From Paraburkholderia sp. D15 (lineage in GTDB: Bacteria; Pseudomonadota; Gammaproteobacteria; Burkholderiales; Burkholderiaceae), in the NCBI RefSeq assembly GCF_029910215.1, contig NZ_CP110395.1, forward strand, positions 2,790,001-2,854,000: a stretch of DNA of 64,000 nucleotides. Reading direction: 5' to 3'. This document shows, piece by piece, positions 37,045-48,043 of the stretch. Under the pieces are notes generated by a model. The model saw nothing but the letters and a program-made list of their open reading frames with translations, was not told the DNA's origin and did no database searches. The position numbers were made by a program, and so were the translations under genes. Within the stretch, counting starts at the first letter, position 1. Every line of letters begins with the position of its first letter.

Positions 37045-37075
37045 TAAAAAACGGAGCCGCATGGACTCCGTTTTT
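37045..37075. terminator. Terminator hairpin between the phosphoribosyltransferase gene and kup
   Basis: AAAAAACGGAG and CTCCGTTTTT around a 9-nt loop, T-run on both strands. It lies 53 bp beyond the stop of the minus-strand phosphoribosyltransferase and probably ends the hfq-to-purA transcript. Confidence 0.8.
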
Positions 37076-37127
37076 CAGGTACGGCCAATTGCCGGTGCGC
37101 CGGTCAAAGCGCCGCGGCCCAGCAACT

Positions 37128-37718
37128 TCACTGCCCCGACGATTCCTGCGCCTGCGCCATGCCGCGCTTGATCCACGCGCCGAGGTTATGCGGACGCACC
37201 GTGTCCCATTCCTCGAACGGTTGATGAATCCACGGATTGGTCGGCAGATACTGCACGTGATAGTCGGGCTTCACCTTCGAGCAGCCCTTGTACCAGAGCA
37301 CCGCCGAACGCACGGCCGTAATCGCCGGATAGCGGTCTTTCAGATGCTGCTGCACGCGCGCCAGCGTCACACCCGAGTCGACCAGATCGTCGACCAGCAG
37401 CACGTTGCCTTGCAGTTCGCCGCGCGTCATCGTGATGTATTGCGCGATGTCGAGCTCGCCCTGCTCCGTGCCGGCCGCTTCGCGATACGAGCTCGTGGCG
37501 AGAATGGCCAGCGGCAGATCGTAGATGCGCGAGAGCTGATCGCCCACGCGCAGACCACCGCGCGCGAGACACAGGATCTTGTCGAACTTCCAGCCCGACT
37601 CGTGCACCTGCAACGCCAGCAATTCGATCAGCCGGTGATATTCGTCCCAGCCGACCCACAGGTTACGGTCGTCGTTACGCGGGTCTTTCATCGCAATCAT
37701 GGGTACACCTTGAACCAT
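37128..37718 (-). CDS. Purine phosphoribosyltransferase (xanthine/hypoxanthine type)
   Basis: 196 aa. It transfers a phosphoribosyl group from PRPP to a free purine base (salvage). The PRPP-binding loop is [18 protein letters not shown] (~105-122), and [17 protein letters not shown] is the pyrophosphate loop. It resembles Gpt-like enzymes found after purA in Burkholderia; the exact base is not decidable by eye. Three closely spaced ATGs (37718, 37700, 37691) could each be the start; the first lies 3 bp after the purA stop. Co-transcribed with purA, which fits purine metabolism. Confidence 0.88.
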   Translation of the reverse strand: MVQGVPMIAMKDPRNDDRNLWVGWDEYHRLIELLALQVHESGWKFDKILCLARGGLRVGDQLSRIYDLPLAILATSSYREAAGTEQGELDIAQYITMTRGELQGNVLLVDDLVDSGVTLARVQQHLKDRYPAITAVRSAVLWYKGCSKVKPDYHVQYLPTNPWIHQPFEEWDTVRPHNLGAWIKRGMAQAQESSGQ

Positions 37719-37721
37719 GGC

Positions 37722-39098
<1,377 letters not shown>

Positions 39099-39272
39099 TT
39101 ACCTAGGTTCGCGGAACGTTCCGAATTTTTCCGTTTCCGCTCAACGGTATGCACGTTATGGTGGGTATATCGAAAACAGCGCGGCGAGTGGCCGCGCCAG
39201 GGTCCGGCGTCAGGTTGGACGCCTTCGGATGCGCGCCGGGGCAAGCCTCCGGACGGGTGTGAAGGAACGCGC

Positions 39273-40424
39273 TCAGGCGCGCGGTTCAACCACCCAGGCG
39301 CCATTGCGTTCGACCAGAATGCGGTCGAACGCGAATTCGTCGAGATCGTGTTCGTGGCCAGGCAACGCCTGAATCACCACTTCGCCGGCATCGCGCAACG
39401 CAGCGACGCTCACGCGCAGCGAATCGTCGTGCTGCCACGGTGCGAGGATCGCGCTGCTGCGCGCCTCGACCGGCGAGATGCGCGCCACTTCGCGCAGATC
39501 GAGCGAGAAGCCGGTTGCCGCGCGGGCGCGGCCGTATGCCTGACCGACGTGGTCGTAACGGCCGCCGCGCGCTACCGCGTTCGGCACGCCGTCCACGTAG
39601 GCGGAGAACATCACGCCGCTGTGGTACGCGTAGCCGCGCAGATCCGCCAGATCGATCATCACCTCGGCGCCGTCGACCTGGCTTGCGAGGAACGCGAGAT
39701 CGTCGAGCGCACGGGCGATGGCCGGCGCATTCGGCAGACGCGCGCGCGCCTCTTCCAGCACCGCTGCGTCGCCGTACAGCGTGGGCAACGCGCGCAATGC
39801 GTCGCGCGTGACGGGCGTTAGATTCGCGGTCAGCTCGACGAGGCGCGGCACGTCCTTGCCGGCCAACGCGTCATACAGCGACTGCCCGAGTTCCGCGGCG
39901 GCGGGTTCCGCTTCGATCAGCGCGGCCAGCACGCCCGCATGGCACAGGTCGAGCCGTACTTTCGCTAGGCCCGCGAGACGCAGCGCGTCGAGCATCAATT
40001 GCTGGATTTCGAGGTCGGCTTCGAGGCCCGCATGGCCATAGATTTCCGCGCCGATCTGGATCTGTTCGCGAGTGGCGTGCAGTCCACGCGGCCGCGTATG
40101 CGCGACGTTGCCCGCGTAGCACAGACGCGTCACGCCCTGCCGGTTCAGCAGATGCGCGTCGATCCGTGCGACCTGCGGCGTGATGTCGGCGCGCAGGCCG
40201 AGCGTGCGTCCGGACAACTGATCGACCAGCTTGAAGGTGCGCAGGTTCAGATCGTGGCCCCCGCCCGTCAGCAGCGACTCGATGTATTCGAGCAGCGGCG
40301 GCATGACCATTTCGTAGCCGTACGAACGGAAGCGATCCAGCAGACGGCGCCGCAGTTCTTCGATCTTGCGGGCTTCCGACGGCAGCACGTCGGCAATATT
40401 CTCGGGGAGTAACCAGGTCGACAT
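39273..40424 (-). CDS. hisZ: ATP phosphoribosyltransferase regulatory subunit
   Basis: 383 aa. HisZ is a catalytically inactive histidyl-tRNA-synthetase paralogue that forms the active enzyme of histidine biosynthesis together with a short HisG. The protein has the class II fold ([20 protein letters not shown], then [20 protein letters not shown]), but lacks the anticodon domain of HisS. The true HisS is encoded separately near 49 kb. Its presence here, between hflC and purA, is standard in Burkholderiales. Confidence 0.95.
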   Translation of the reverse strand: MSTWLLPENIADVLPSEARKIEELRRRLLDRFRSYGYEMVMPPLLEYIESLLTGGGHDLNLRTFKLVDQLSGRTLGLRADITPQVARIDAHLLNRQGVTRLCYAGNVAHTRPRGLHATREQIQIGAEIYGHAGLEADLEIQQLMLDALRLAGLAKVRLDLCHAGVLAALIEAEPAAAELGQSLYDALAGKDVPRLVELTANLTPVTRDALRALPTLYGDAAVLEEARARLPNAPAIARALDDLAFLASQVDGAEVMIDLADLRGYAYHSGVMFSAYVDGVPNAVARGGRYDHVGQAYGRARAATGFSLDLREVARISPVEARSSAILAPWQHDDSLRVSVAALRDAGEVVIQALPGHEHDLDEFAFDRILVERNGAWVVEPRA

Positions 40425-40689
40425 CGATACAGTCCTACGACGTTGAACACGGCGGCTGGGTGCGCCGGTAAATAAGGGTGAATGGCGGGCGAAGGCTCGA
40501 TTCTGTCGGCTTGCGCCGACGCGCGCGCAACCCGCGTCAGGTGTACTTCAAGCGCTTTGACGCCAGCGCCGGCGGAACCGGCAGATCTGACGGATACCCG
40601 GCGCCGCCATCGCATGTTCGCGTTTGCGCCGGCGTTTGCGTTTCATGCCGGCCACGCCGCTTCGGATCACGCGATTCAGATCACGCAGG

Positions 40690-40881
40690 TCAAGTCACGA
40701 TAAACAACAGGATCAGCCCGAGCGCCATCACGATCAGTCCGCCGACGCGAATCTGATGCGGCGGGCGTTCCGCTATTTTACGGAACGTGTCGCGCCAGGC
40801 GCTGGGGAAAACGAAGGGAAACATCCCTTCGATAATCAGCATCAGCGCGATCGCGAGCAGTAACGAGCCGGCAATATCCAT
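40690..40881 (-). CDS. DUF2065 (YjeT-like) small membrane protein
   Basis: 63 aa with two membrane helices (GSLLLAIALMLIIEGMFPFV and GGLIVMALGLILLFIVT). It is a conserved small inner-membrane protein of unknown function, located between hflC and hisZ as usual. The chosen start MDIAGSLL (40881) leaves 43 bp to the hflC stop; a longer reading is unlikely. Confidence 0.92.
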   Translation of the reverse strand: MDIAGSLLLAIALMLIIEGMFPFVFPSAWRDTFRKIAERPPHQIRVGGLIVMALGLILLFIVT

Positions 40882-40924
40882 GCGAAAAAGAGGCCGCGAT
40901 GCGGATGCCGCAGCCTTCCGGTTA

Positions 40925-41827
40925 TCAGTGTTTGCGCGGAACCGCGGGAGCGTCCGGGGCAGCGCCGCCGGTCGGGCCACGCATGAAGCGGAAGAACTCG
41001 CTGCTGGGATCGACCACGATCACGTCGCCCGGCTTGAAGGTGTTCTTGTACGCCTGCATGCTTTGATAGAACTGGTAGAACTGCGGATCGGCGCTGTACG
41101 CGTCCGCCGCGATCTGCGCGGCCTTGGCGTCGCCTTCGCCCTTGATGGTTTGCGCCTGACGGTAGCCGTCGGCGAGCACCGCCTGTTGCTGACCGACCGC
41201 GTCCGCCTTGATCTGATCGGCTTCGGCGGCGCCCTTCGCGCGCTCGTCGGCGGCGATCTGCTCGCGCGCGGCGATCATCCGCTTGTAGACGGAATCCGCC
41301 ATCGCCGCCGGGAAGTCGACACGCGTGAGTTGCACGTCGACGATCGACACGCCGAGCGATGCCGCGGCCTTGTCCATCGCGCCGCGCGCCTCGTCGGCGA
41401 CGGCCTGCTGTTTGGCCAACGCGTCGGGCAGCGTGACCTTGCCGAACGCGTCGCCGAGCGCGCTGCGCGAGAGCAGCGCGAGACGGTCCGGCAGGCTCTG
41501 CGTATCGCCCTTCGTTTCGGCGATCAGCTTCAGCGGATCGGTGACGCGATATTTGACGACCGGGTTGGCCAGCAGATCGGTTTTGTCGGACGTGACGTAA
41601 CGGTCTTCGTCCGGCGCGTCGAGCGACTGGATGCGGCTATCGACCAGCGTGACGGTTTGCAGCGGCGGCGGCAGCTTGACGTGCAGGCCCGGGCCGAGCA
41701 ATGCCGGCGCGGTATCGCCATGCGACGACAGCACCGCCATGTGCCGCTGATCGACGACGAACACCGTCGACGACGCCGCGAACAGCACGATAACGATAGC
41801 GACGACGAGCGCAATGATCTTGTTCAT
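40925..41827 (-). CDS. hflC: FtsH-associated protease modulator HflC
   Basis: 300 aa. A membrane anchor at the N-terminus (MNKIIALVVAIVIVLFAAS) and a periplasmic SPFH/band-7 domain (VFVVDQRHMAVLSS and following) with a long coiled coil (EQIAADERAKGAAEADQIKA). With HflK it forms a cage around FtsH and controls its access to membrane substrates. It follows hflK by 12 bp in an operon with hflX and hfq. Confidence 0.97.
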   Translation of the reverse strand: MNKIIALVVAIVIVLFAASSTVFVVDQRHMAVLSSHGDTAPALLGPGLHVKLPPPLQTVTLVDSRIQSLDAPDEDRYVTSDKTDLLANPVVKYRVTDPLKLIAETKGDTQSLPDRLALLSRSALGDAFGKVTLPDALAKQQAVADEARGAMDKAAASLGVSIVDVQLTRVDFPAAMADSVYKRMIAAREQIAADERAKGAAEADQIKADAVGQQQAVLADGYRQAQTIKGEGDAKAAQIAADAYSADPQFYQFYQSMQAYKNTFKPGDVIVVDPSSEFFRFMRGPTGGAAPDAPAVPRKH

Positions 41828-41839
41828 GATGTGCGCCCC

Positions 41840-43240
41840 TTATTGAACGTCGTCTTCACGCATGCGGCTGCGGAAGGCATCGCGCGAACGCAGCGCGTCG
41901 CTGCTAGCGGCGGCCTGACTGGCCGGCGTGGCGGCGGCCGGCGCACTGCCCGGCACCACGGCGGCCGGCGCGGTGACCGACGCCGCCGCGGACTGCGCCG
42001 CGGCACTGCTCGCGGCTTGCGGCGCGGCCGCGCCCGCCGTTGCGCCCGACGCACCGGCGGCAGCCTCGGCCGCCCGCTGACGGGTCTGCTCGACCAGCTT
42101 GTCGAGCGGCAGATACAGCACGTTGCTGCCGCTCTTGCTGTCGACGTACACCTTGGTCGTATTCGAATAGATCTGCTGCATGGTGTCCAGATACATGCGC
42201 TCGCGAATCACCGCGGGCGCTTTCGAGTACTGCGCGTAGACCTGCTTGAAGCGATCGGCGTCGCCCTGTGCCTGCGCAACGGTTTTGTCGCTATAGGTCT
42301 TCGCCGCGTCGATTTCGCGCGCGACGTCGGCTTGCGCGCGCGGCAGCAGATCGGCCGCATAGGCCTGCGCGTCGCGCTTCGCGCGGTCGTTTTCCTGACG
42401 GACCTTGGCGGCGTCGTCGAACGCGGCCTGCACCTGATCGGGCACCTGCACGCCCTGGATCGTCACGCCAGTGACGGCGAGGCCGGACTGGTATTCGTCC
42501 AGCGATTGCTGGATCGACGCCACCAGTTGCTGACGGATCGTTTCGCGATCCTGATCGAGAATCTCGCTGGTGCTGCGCGCGCCGACGATGCTGCGCACCG
42601 CCGCCTGGGCGGCCTGCATCACGCTCTGATCGGGATCGGCGCCGCGGAACAGATAGTCGGTCGGCTTGCGCACCCGGTATTGCACGGCGAAACGCACGTC
42701 GACGATATCGCCGTCATGCGTGAGCATGGATGCGTCTTTCACGTTGGCGAGACGCACCACGTTGTTGCGGCCGATTTCCACCTGGCGGATCTGGCCGATA
42801 TTGACGAGCTCGTGCGCCTCGAACGGATACGGCAAACGCCAGTGCACGCCCTGCCCGGCCGTGTAGCGATACTTGCCGAACTGCATGACAACGCCGGCCT
42901 GACCGTCCTGCACGACGAACACGCCGCTGCCGAGGTACACGGCGATCAGCACGCCGATCACGATACCCACGCCGATGCGCGCGCCACGGCCATTGTCCGG
43001 ACGGCCGCCGCCAGCACCGCCGCCGCCCTTGCGTCCGAACACCCGGCTCAGGCGACGGTTGAAGTCGCGCCACATTTCGTCGAGATCGGGCGGGCCTTCG
43101 CCGTCCTTGTTCTGCGGACGCTTCGGTTCGTTCGGCCGTTGCCGGTCGCCATTGCCGTCGCCCCGGCCCCAGCGCGGATCGTTCAGTGAAAGCATGGCGC
43201 GCATGCGCAGCCAGATACTCCGCTCGTTGTAATCGTTCAC
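41840..43240 (-). CDS. hflK: FtsH-associated protease modulator HflK
   Basis: 466 aa. A Gly/Pro/Arg-rich cytoplasmic N-terminus (PRWGRGDGNGDRQRPNEPKR), one membrane helix (RIGVGIVIGVLIAVYLGSGV) and a band-7 domain, ending in an Ala-rich tail. It pairs with HflC. E. coli HflK is 419 aa; the Ala-rich C-terminus accounts for the excess. An internal start at 43195 (MLSLNDPRWG) is equally plausible. It lies 59 bp after hflX. Confidence 0.96.
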   Translation of the reverse strand: MNDYNERSIWLRMRAMLSLNDPRWGRGDGNGDRQRPNEPKRPQNKDGEGPPDLDEMWRDFNRRLSRVFGRKGGGGAGGGRPDNGRGARIGVGIVIGVLIAVYLGSGVFVVQDGQAGVVMQFGKYRYTAGQGVHWRLPYPFEAHELVNIGQIRQVEIGRNNVVRLANVKDASMLTHDGDIVDVRFAVQYRVRKPTDYLFRGADPDQSVMQAAQAAVRSIVGARSTSEILDQDRETIRQQLVASIQQSLDEYQSGLAVTGVTIQGVQVPDQVQAAFDDAAKVRQENDRAKRDAQAYAADLLPRAQADVAREIDAAKTYSDKTVAQAQGDADRFKQVYAQYSKAPAVIRERMYLDTMQQIYSNTTKVYVDSKSGSNVLYLPLDKLVEQTRQRAAEAAAGASGATAGAAAPQAASSAAAQSAAASVTAPAAVVPGSAPAAATPASQAAASSDALRSRDAFRSRMREDDVQ

Positions 43241-43299
43241 CTGTGTTCGTTCACTAGAGTAGACAGCGGGTCAGTGCGGGTCAGCGCATTTGGAACGGG

Positions 43300-44487
43300 T
43301 CAGTGCCCGAGTTCTGGGACCTTGCGGTCGTCGCGTGGAGCTGCCGACCGGTCTTCTTCCGACAGATCGATCCGGGTGTCGGGAAGAGGTTCGGCAGTAG
43401 CGATCTCAGCGATGGCAGCGCGCAATGTATCCAGACCTTGCCCCGTGCGCGCGCTCAAAAAGACGCGCGAAATATTACCATACTCGTCCCGCTCGACCGC
43501 CTCGCCACGGGCCGCCAACTCGGGCACCGCGTCGATCTTGTTGAACACCAGCACCTGACGGACCGTGTCCGCGCCGATCGCGTGCAATACCTCGTTGACC
43601 TGATCGATCTGGTCGAGCCGCACCGCGCTCGACGCATCGACCACATGCAGCAGCAGGTCGGCGTGAATGGTTTCCTCGAGCGTGGCGCGGAACGCCGCCA
43701 CCAGCTGGTGAGGCAGTTCGCGGATGAAGCCGACCGTGTCGGACACCACCACCTGCCCGGCTTCGTCGCCGAGATAGACGCGCCGCGAGGTCGTGTCGAG
43801 CGTGGCGAACAGCTGGTCGGCCGCGTACGCCTGCGCCTTGGTGAGCGCATTGAACAGCGTGGACTTGCCGGCGTTCGTATAGCCGACCAGCGACACCGAC
43901 ATGGTCTGGTTGCGGCTGCGCGCGCGACGCTGCGTGCCATGCTGCCGACGCAGCTTGTCGAGCCGGATCTTGAGCGCCTTGATGCGCTCGCCGATCAGCC
44001 GGCGGTCGGTTTCGAGCTGTGTTTCGCCAGGGCCGCGCAAGCCGATACCGCCTTTCTGCCGCTCAAGGTGGGTCCAGGCGCGGATCAGCCGGGTCGACAG
44101 ATACTGCAGCTGCGCGAGCTCGACCTGCAGCTTGCCTTCGTGGCTGCGGGCGCGTTGCGCGAAGATGTCGAGGATCAGGCTGGTGCGGTCGACCACGCGC
44201 CGATTAAGCGCTCGCTCCAGATTGCGCTGCTGCGCAGGCGCCAGAGCGTGATTGAAAATGACGAGTTCGATGTCGTTCGCCTCGCACGCGAGCCGCAGTT
44301 CCTCGGCTTTGCCGCTGCCGACGAACATCTTCGCGTCCGGACTGGAACGACGCCCGGTGAGGGTGACTAAGGGATTCGCGCCCGCGCTTTGCGCGAGCAG
44401 GCTGAGTTCTTCCAGGCTGGCTTCGAAATCGATCTTACCGAAGTCGATGCCGACAAGCGCTGCGTTAATCAAATTGGAGGGTATCAA
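43300..44487 (-). CDS. hflX: Ribosome-associated GTPase HflX
   Basis: 395 aa. HflX splits stalled 70S ribosomes. The N-terminal domain (NPLVTLTGRRSSPDAKMFVG) is followed by the GLRGPGETQLETDRRLIGER linker and the G domain: SLVGYTNAGKSTLFNAL (P-loop), DTVGFIRELPHQLVAAF (G3) and VFNKIDAV (G4, NKxD). It lies downstream of hfq with a conspicuous inverted repeat in the 58-bp gap. Confidence 0.97.
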   Translation of the reverse strand: MIPSNLINAALVGIDFGKIDFEASLEELSLLAQSAGANPLVTLTGRRSSPDAKMFVGSGKAEELRLACEANDIELVIFNHALAPAQQRNLERALNRRVVDRTSLILDIFAQRARSHEGKLQVELAQLQYLSTRLIRAWTHLERQKGGIGLRGPGETQLETDRRLIGERIKALKIRLDKLRRQHGTQRRARSRNQTMSVSLVGYTNAGKSTLFNALTKAQAYAADQLFATLDTTSRRVYLGDEAGQVVVSDTVGFIRELPHQLVAAFRATLEETIHADLLLHVVDASSAVRLDQIDQVNEVLHAIGADTVRQVLVFNKIDAVPELAARGEAVERDEYGNISRVFLSARTGQGLDTLRAAIAEIATAEPLPDTRIDLSEEDRSAAPRDDRKVPELGH

Positions 44488-44493
44488 AATAGA

Positions 44494-44537
44494 AGCGGCC
44501 GGCAGTGATCGCCAACGGGCGACGCCATGCCGGCCGC
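44494..44537 (-). repeat. Nested inverted repeat between hfq and hflX
   Basis: GCGGCCGGCA (44495-44504) and TGCCGGCCGC (44528-44537) form a perfect 10-bp stem. Within its 23-nt loop, TCGCC and GGCGA form a second short stem. On the minus strand it is followed by TTCTATTTT, so it may be a partial terminator that lowers hflX relative to hfq. Confidence 0.75.
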
Positions 44538-44545
44538 GACGGGGG

Positions 44546-44782
44546 TTAGGACTGTTCGGAATCCGGGTGGAAATTCACCGGACGGGCAGGCACGACGGTG
44601 GAGATTGCGTGCTTGTAAACCATCTGGGTGACCGTATTCCGGAGCAACACGACGTACTGGTCGAACGATTCGATGTTCCCTTGAAGCTTGATGCCGTTGA
44701 CCAGGTAGATCGACACCGGCACATGCTCTTTACGCAGTGCGTTCAAAAACGGGTCTTGTAACAATTGCCCTTTGTTGCTCAT
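44546..44782 (-). CDS. hfq: RNA chaperone Hfq
   Basis: 78 aa from ATG 44780-44782 ([20 protein letters not shown]). Sm-fold hexamer that pairs small RNAs with messages. Sm1 is [20 protein letters not shown], with the distal and proximal site residues, and Sm2 ends in [12 protein letters not shown]. The C-terminal tail is very short, as usual in betaproteobacteria. It is downstream of der by 164 bp. Confidence 0.98.
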   Translation of the reverse strand: MSNKGQLLQDPFLNALRKEHVPVSIYLVNGIKLQGNIESFDQYVVLLRNTVTQMVYKHAISTVVPARPVNFHPDSEQS

Positions 44783-44946
44783 AGCAAACTCCGTATTTTT
44801 TTGCAGGTTGACTGAATTGACGACGAAGAAAAAGAGATCCGCCGTCAACCGCTACACTATAGCCGATTTTCATTTTTGCGCGAGGGACCTGGCCTGGCGG
44901 CCAAACCCAGCACACACGCGGGTTTCAGCCTGGGTCGATGCCCGAC

Positions 44947-46284
44947 TTAGCCTTTATCCGCGTAAGGGTTCGTCGACGATCTGAACTCTATGCGCAATGG
45001 AGTCCCCGCCAGCTTGAAAGTTTCCCGGAAGCGGTTTTCGAGGTAGCGTTTGTACGTGTCGGTGATCGCGTCGAGCGCGTTGCCGTGAATCACGATGACC
45101 GGCGGATTCTGTCCGCCCTGGTGCGCATAGCGCAGCTTCGGACGCACCGGACCGCGACGCCGCGGTTGCTGGAACTCGACGGCTTCGATCAACGCGCGAG
45201 TCAACTTCGGCGTCGGCAGCTTCGACATGGCGGCCGCGTAGGCGTCGTCGACCGAACGCATCAGCGGGCCGATTCCAGTCTTTTCCGCAGCGGAAATGAA
45301 ATGGAATTTGGCGAAGTCCAGAAATTTTAGTTTGCGCTCGAGGTCGGCCTTGGTGCGCTCGCGCACATGCGAATCGAGCCCGTCCCATTTGTTCACGCCC
45401 ACCACCAGCGCGCGGCCCTGCTCCACCACGAAGCCGGCAATGTGCGCGTCCTGCTCCGAGATGTCCTGGCGCGCGTCGAGCAGCAGGATCACGACGTTGG
45501 CGTCGGAGATCGACTGCAGCGTCTTCACCACCGAGAACTTCTCGATCGCCTCGAACACCTTGCCGCGACGGCGCAGCCCGGCCGTGTCGATCAGCGTGTA
45601 CGGCTTGCCCTGGCGTTCGAAATCGACGTAGATCGAATCGCGCGTGGTGCCCGGCATGTCGAACGCGATCACGCGCTCCTCGCCGACCAGCGCATTGATC
45701 AGCGTCGACTTGCCGACGTTCGGCCGGCCGACGATCGCGATCTTCGTGCCGCGCGCCTGCTTCTCGTCGTCGCTCTCTTCCGGCTGGCCGGCATACGCGA
45801 CGCCGAGCGCCTCGTTGATCATTTCGGTCACGCCGTCGCCGTGCGCGGCCGAAATCGCGCGAGGGTCGCCGAGGCCGAGTTCGTAGAAGTCGGCGGCGAC
45901 GTTGCTGTACTTCATCCCCTCCGCCTTGTTGACGACGAGGAAGATCGGCCGGCCGACCTTGCGCAGATAGTCGGCGATCGTCTTGTCCTGCGGCGCGAGA
46001 CCATTCCGGCCGTCGACGATGAACACGACGATGTCGGCTTCCTCGACCGCCTGGCGCGTTTGCCGCGCCATTTCATGCAGGATGCCTTCCTTGGCGACCG
46101 GCTCGAAACCGCCGGTATCGACGACCAGATACGGCCGGTCGCCGGCGCGGCCTTCGCCGTAATGGCGATCGCGCGTCAGACCGGGCAGGTCGGCAACCAG
46201 CGCGTCGCGCGAACGCGTCAGGCGGTTGAATAGCGTGGATTTCCCCACATTGGGGCGCCCGACGAGGGCAATAACGGGTTTCAT
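44947..46284 (-). CDS. der: Ribosome biogenesis GTPase Der (EngA)
   Basis: 445 aa from [17 protein letters not shown]. It has two consecutive G domains, each with GRPNVGKST (residues ~8 and ~185), DTGG/DTAG and NKxD motifs, and a C-terminal KH-like domain. It is essential for 50S assembly. Starting at ATG 46284 matches the family; the frame upstream was rejected. It stands 528 bp from bamB, an unusually large gap for this cluster. Confidence 0.97.
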   Translation of the reverse strand: MKPVIALVGRPNVGKSTLFNRLTRSRDALVADLPGLTRDRHYGEGRAGDRPYLVVDTGGFEPVAKEGILHEMARQTRQAVEEADIVVFIVDGRNGLAPQDKTIADYLRKVGRPIFLVVNKAEGMKYSNVAADFYELGLGDPRAISAAHGDGVTEMINEALGVAYAGQPEESDDEKQARGTKIAIVGRPNVGKSTLINALVGEERVIAFDMPGTTRDSIYVDFERQGKPYTLIDTAGLRRRGKVFEAIEKFSVVKTLQSISDANVVILLLDARQDISEQDAHIAGFVVEQGRALVVGVNKWDGLDSHVRERTKADLERKLKFLDFAKFHFISAAEKTGIGPLMRSVDDAYAAAMSKLPTPKLTRALIEAVEFQQPRRRGPVRPKLRYAHQGGQNPPVIVIHGNALDAITDTYKRYLENRFRETFKLAGTPLRIEFRSSTNPYADKG

Positions 46285-46630
46285 CTGATGTTGTTCACGG
46301 TGAAACGCGGGATCGAAATCGACCGCCCGCGTAGCGACGCCAGTTGGCCGCCACACGGCAGCGTTTGACGAAAATTATCACGAATTCGACCGGTCCCGGA
46401 TGTGCGGTCAAGCTGCGCAACCGGGCGGACGGGGTTTGGCTGTCAGGGCGGCGCCAAGGGGCCGCCAGGATCAGGTACGGTTCGCTCGACGGCTGACGGG
46501 CCGGCAATGCTCCGCTAGTTTGACAAAGCGGTCCGTCCGGTCCGCGGAGCCAGGCGGCCGGTGACGCCGCAAGCTGCCACCGGTGAAGACACGGGCGCTG
46601 ATCGTGCCGCGCGTGTGCTGCGAATCGATC

Positions 46631-46665
46631 GCTTTCCGCTTGTTGCTTTCCGCTTGTTGCTTTCC
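46631..46665. repeat. 14-bp direct repeat in the der-bamB gap
   Basis: GCTTTCCGCTTGTT occurs twice in tandem plus a third half copy (GCTTTCC), bounded by CGATCG on both sides. Confidence 0.85.
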
Positions 46666-46760
46666 GATCGACTTGCCGGACCAGCCAGCCCGGCGCGATG
46701 GTATTGCCTACTCTCTTCGACGACCGATATTTCGCTGTACGACGCGAATCCTGCTAGAAA

Positions 46761-46790
46761 ACGCGAGGCCGGCAAAGCCGGCCTGCGTGC
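46761..46790 (-). terminator. Terminator after bamB
   Basis: AGGCCGGC (46766-46773), loop AAA, GCCGGCCT (46777-46784). On the minus strand the stem is followed by CGCGTTTTC. The T-run is separated from the stem by four bases, so efficiency may be modest. Confidence 0.65.
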
Positions 46791-46812
46791 TCGACGGCGC
46801 CGCGCCTCGCGC

Positions 46813-47958
46813 TTAACGCGGGCGGTAACCGTACAGATCGCCGTCGTGCGTCTGCACGACCAGCGTGTCGCCGGCCAGCACCGGCGCCGACGTGATCGGG
46901 CTGCCGTCGGTCTTCACACGGGCGACGAGCGTGCCGTCGTCGCGCGACAGGAAGTGCACGTAGCCCTGGTAGTCGCCCAGCACCGCCGCGCGGCCCAGCA
47001 GATACGGCACGCCGAGTTCGCGGTTCTTCAGCTTGTCGTTCTTCCACAGCGGCGCGCCGCTGGTGACGTCGAATGCGGAGACCACCGACCAGTCGTCCGC
47101 CGCGACGACCGCACGATCGTCCTGCGCGAGACCGCTCGTGCTCGAGAACGCTTTTTCCCACAGCGCACGGCCCGAGTTCGCGTCGAAGCAGCCAATCTGG
47201 CCCTGGAACGTCACCGCGCAGGTTTCCGAGCCGACCAGCGTGGGCGGACCGGTCACGTCGTTGATGCGCTCCACTTCCGTCACGCCCTTCGGATACGACA
47301 CCGGCGTTTGCCAGTAGTTGTCGCCGGTCTGCACGTTGATCGCCGCGAACGCGCCGCCCGGGAAGCCGGCCAGCACTGCCGCGTCACCCGCGAACGTCAT
47401 GCCCGACGACACGCGCAGATTCAGCGGCACCGCGCGATTGCGGTAGTTCCACTTCAACTCGCCGGTCTGCGAGTTGAACGCGACGATCTGACCGTCGACC
47501 GTACGCACCACCACGAGGCCATTGCCGACCAGCGGCGGCGAGATGATTTCGCCCGGCGCCTTCGCGGTCCACAGTTGCTTGCCGTCCGCGCCGAGCACGT
47601 AGACGTCGCCCTTCAGGCCGCCGACCGCGGTCAGCGTACCGTCGCTGCCGACACCGGCCGACAGGTCGTCGTGCAGCTTCACGCGCCAGATGTCCTTGCC
47701 GGTTTGCGCGTCGATCTTCGCAACCGAGCCGTTCGCGCCCGCCGCATACACCGCGTTGCCGACCGCGACCGGCGAGAACAGATAACGGCCGGCCTTGCCG
47801 ACGCTCGCCTTCCACGCCTGCTGCACGTCGAGCACGGGTTTGAACTCGGTGAGCGGCGTCGGCACGCGGCGGTCGTCTTTCGCGGATGAGCAAGCCGCCA
47901 GGGTGAGCACGGTCATCGCGCAGGCAACGGGCACAGCGTAACGTTTCAGCAGATTCAT
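46813..47958 (-). CDS. bamB: Outer-membrane protein assembly factor BamB
   Basis: 381 aa. Lipoprotein: MNLLKRYAVPVACAMTVLTL then AAC, lipid Cys at residue 23. The mature part is an eight-bladed beta-propeller of PQQ-like repeats (for example GKAGRYLFSPVAVGNAVYAA, VWRV/LWTAK-type strands). It is part of the BAM complex that inserts outer-membrane proteins. An upstream start at 47973 is possible but less good. It is downstream of yfgM, as in other proteobacteria. Confidence 0.95.
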   Translation of the reverse strand: MNLLKRYAVPVACAMTVLTLAACSSAKDDRRVPTPLTEFKPVLDVQQAWKASVGKAGRYLFSPVAVGNAVYAAGANGSVAKIDAQTGKDIWRVKLHDDLSAGVGSDGTLTAVGGLKGDVYVLGADGKQLWTAKAPGEIISPPLVGNGLVVVRTVDGQIVAFNSQTGELKWNYRNRAVPLNLRVSSGMTFAGDAAVLAGFPGGAFAAINVQTGDNYWQTPVSYPKGVTEVERINDVTGPPTLVGSETCAVTFQGQIGCFDANSGRALWEKAFSSTSGLAQDDRAVVAADDWSVVSAFDVTSGAPLWKNDKLKNRELGVPYLLGRAAVLGDYQGYVHFLSRDDGTLVARVKTDGSPITSAPVLAGDTLVVQTHDGDLYGYRPR

Positions 47959-48043
47959 CGGTGGACGAAGCATTCAGGAAATGATTTAAAAGAGACCGGT
48001 TGGTCGTTGCATGCGGCGCGACATAACGCGCCACGTGCGGCGA

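Larger units (their letters stand above)
46285..46812. other. Large gap between bamB and der
   Basis: 528 bp with no recognisable gene; a minus-strand frame of 86 codons (46515-46775) shows no family. A 14-bp direct repeat and a hairpin (separate entries) are the only structure. The der promoter is presumably here. Confidence 0.5.

Noticed and set aside
46515..46775. 86-codon minus-strand frame between bamB and der
   Set aside because: Low-complexity Ser/Arg/Ala translation overlapping the terminator hairpin and the 14-bp repeats; no ribosome-binding site.
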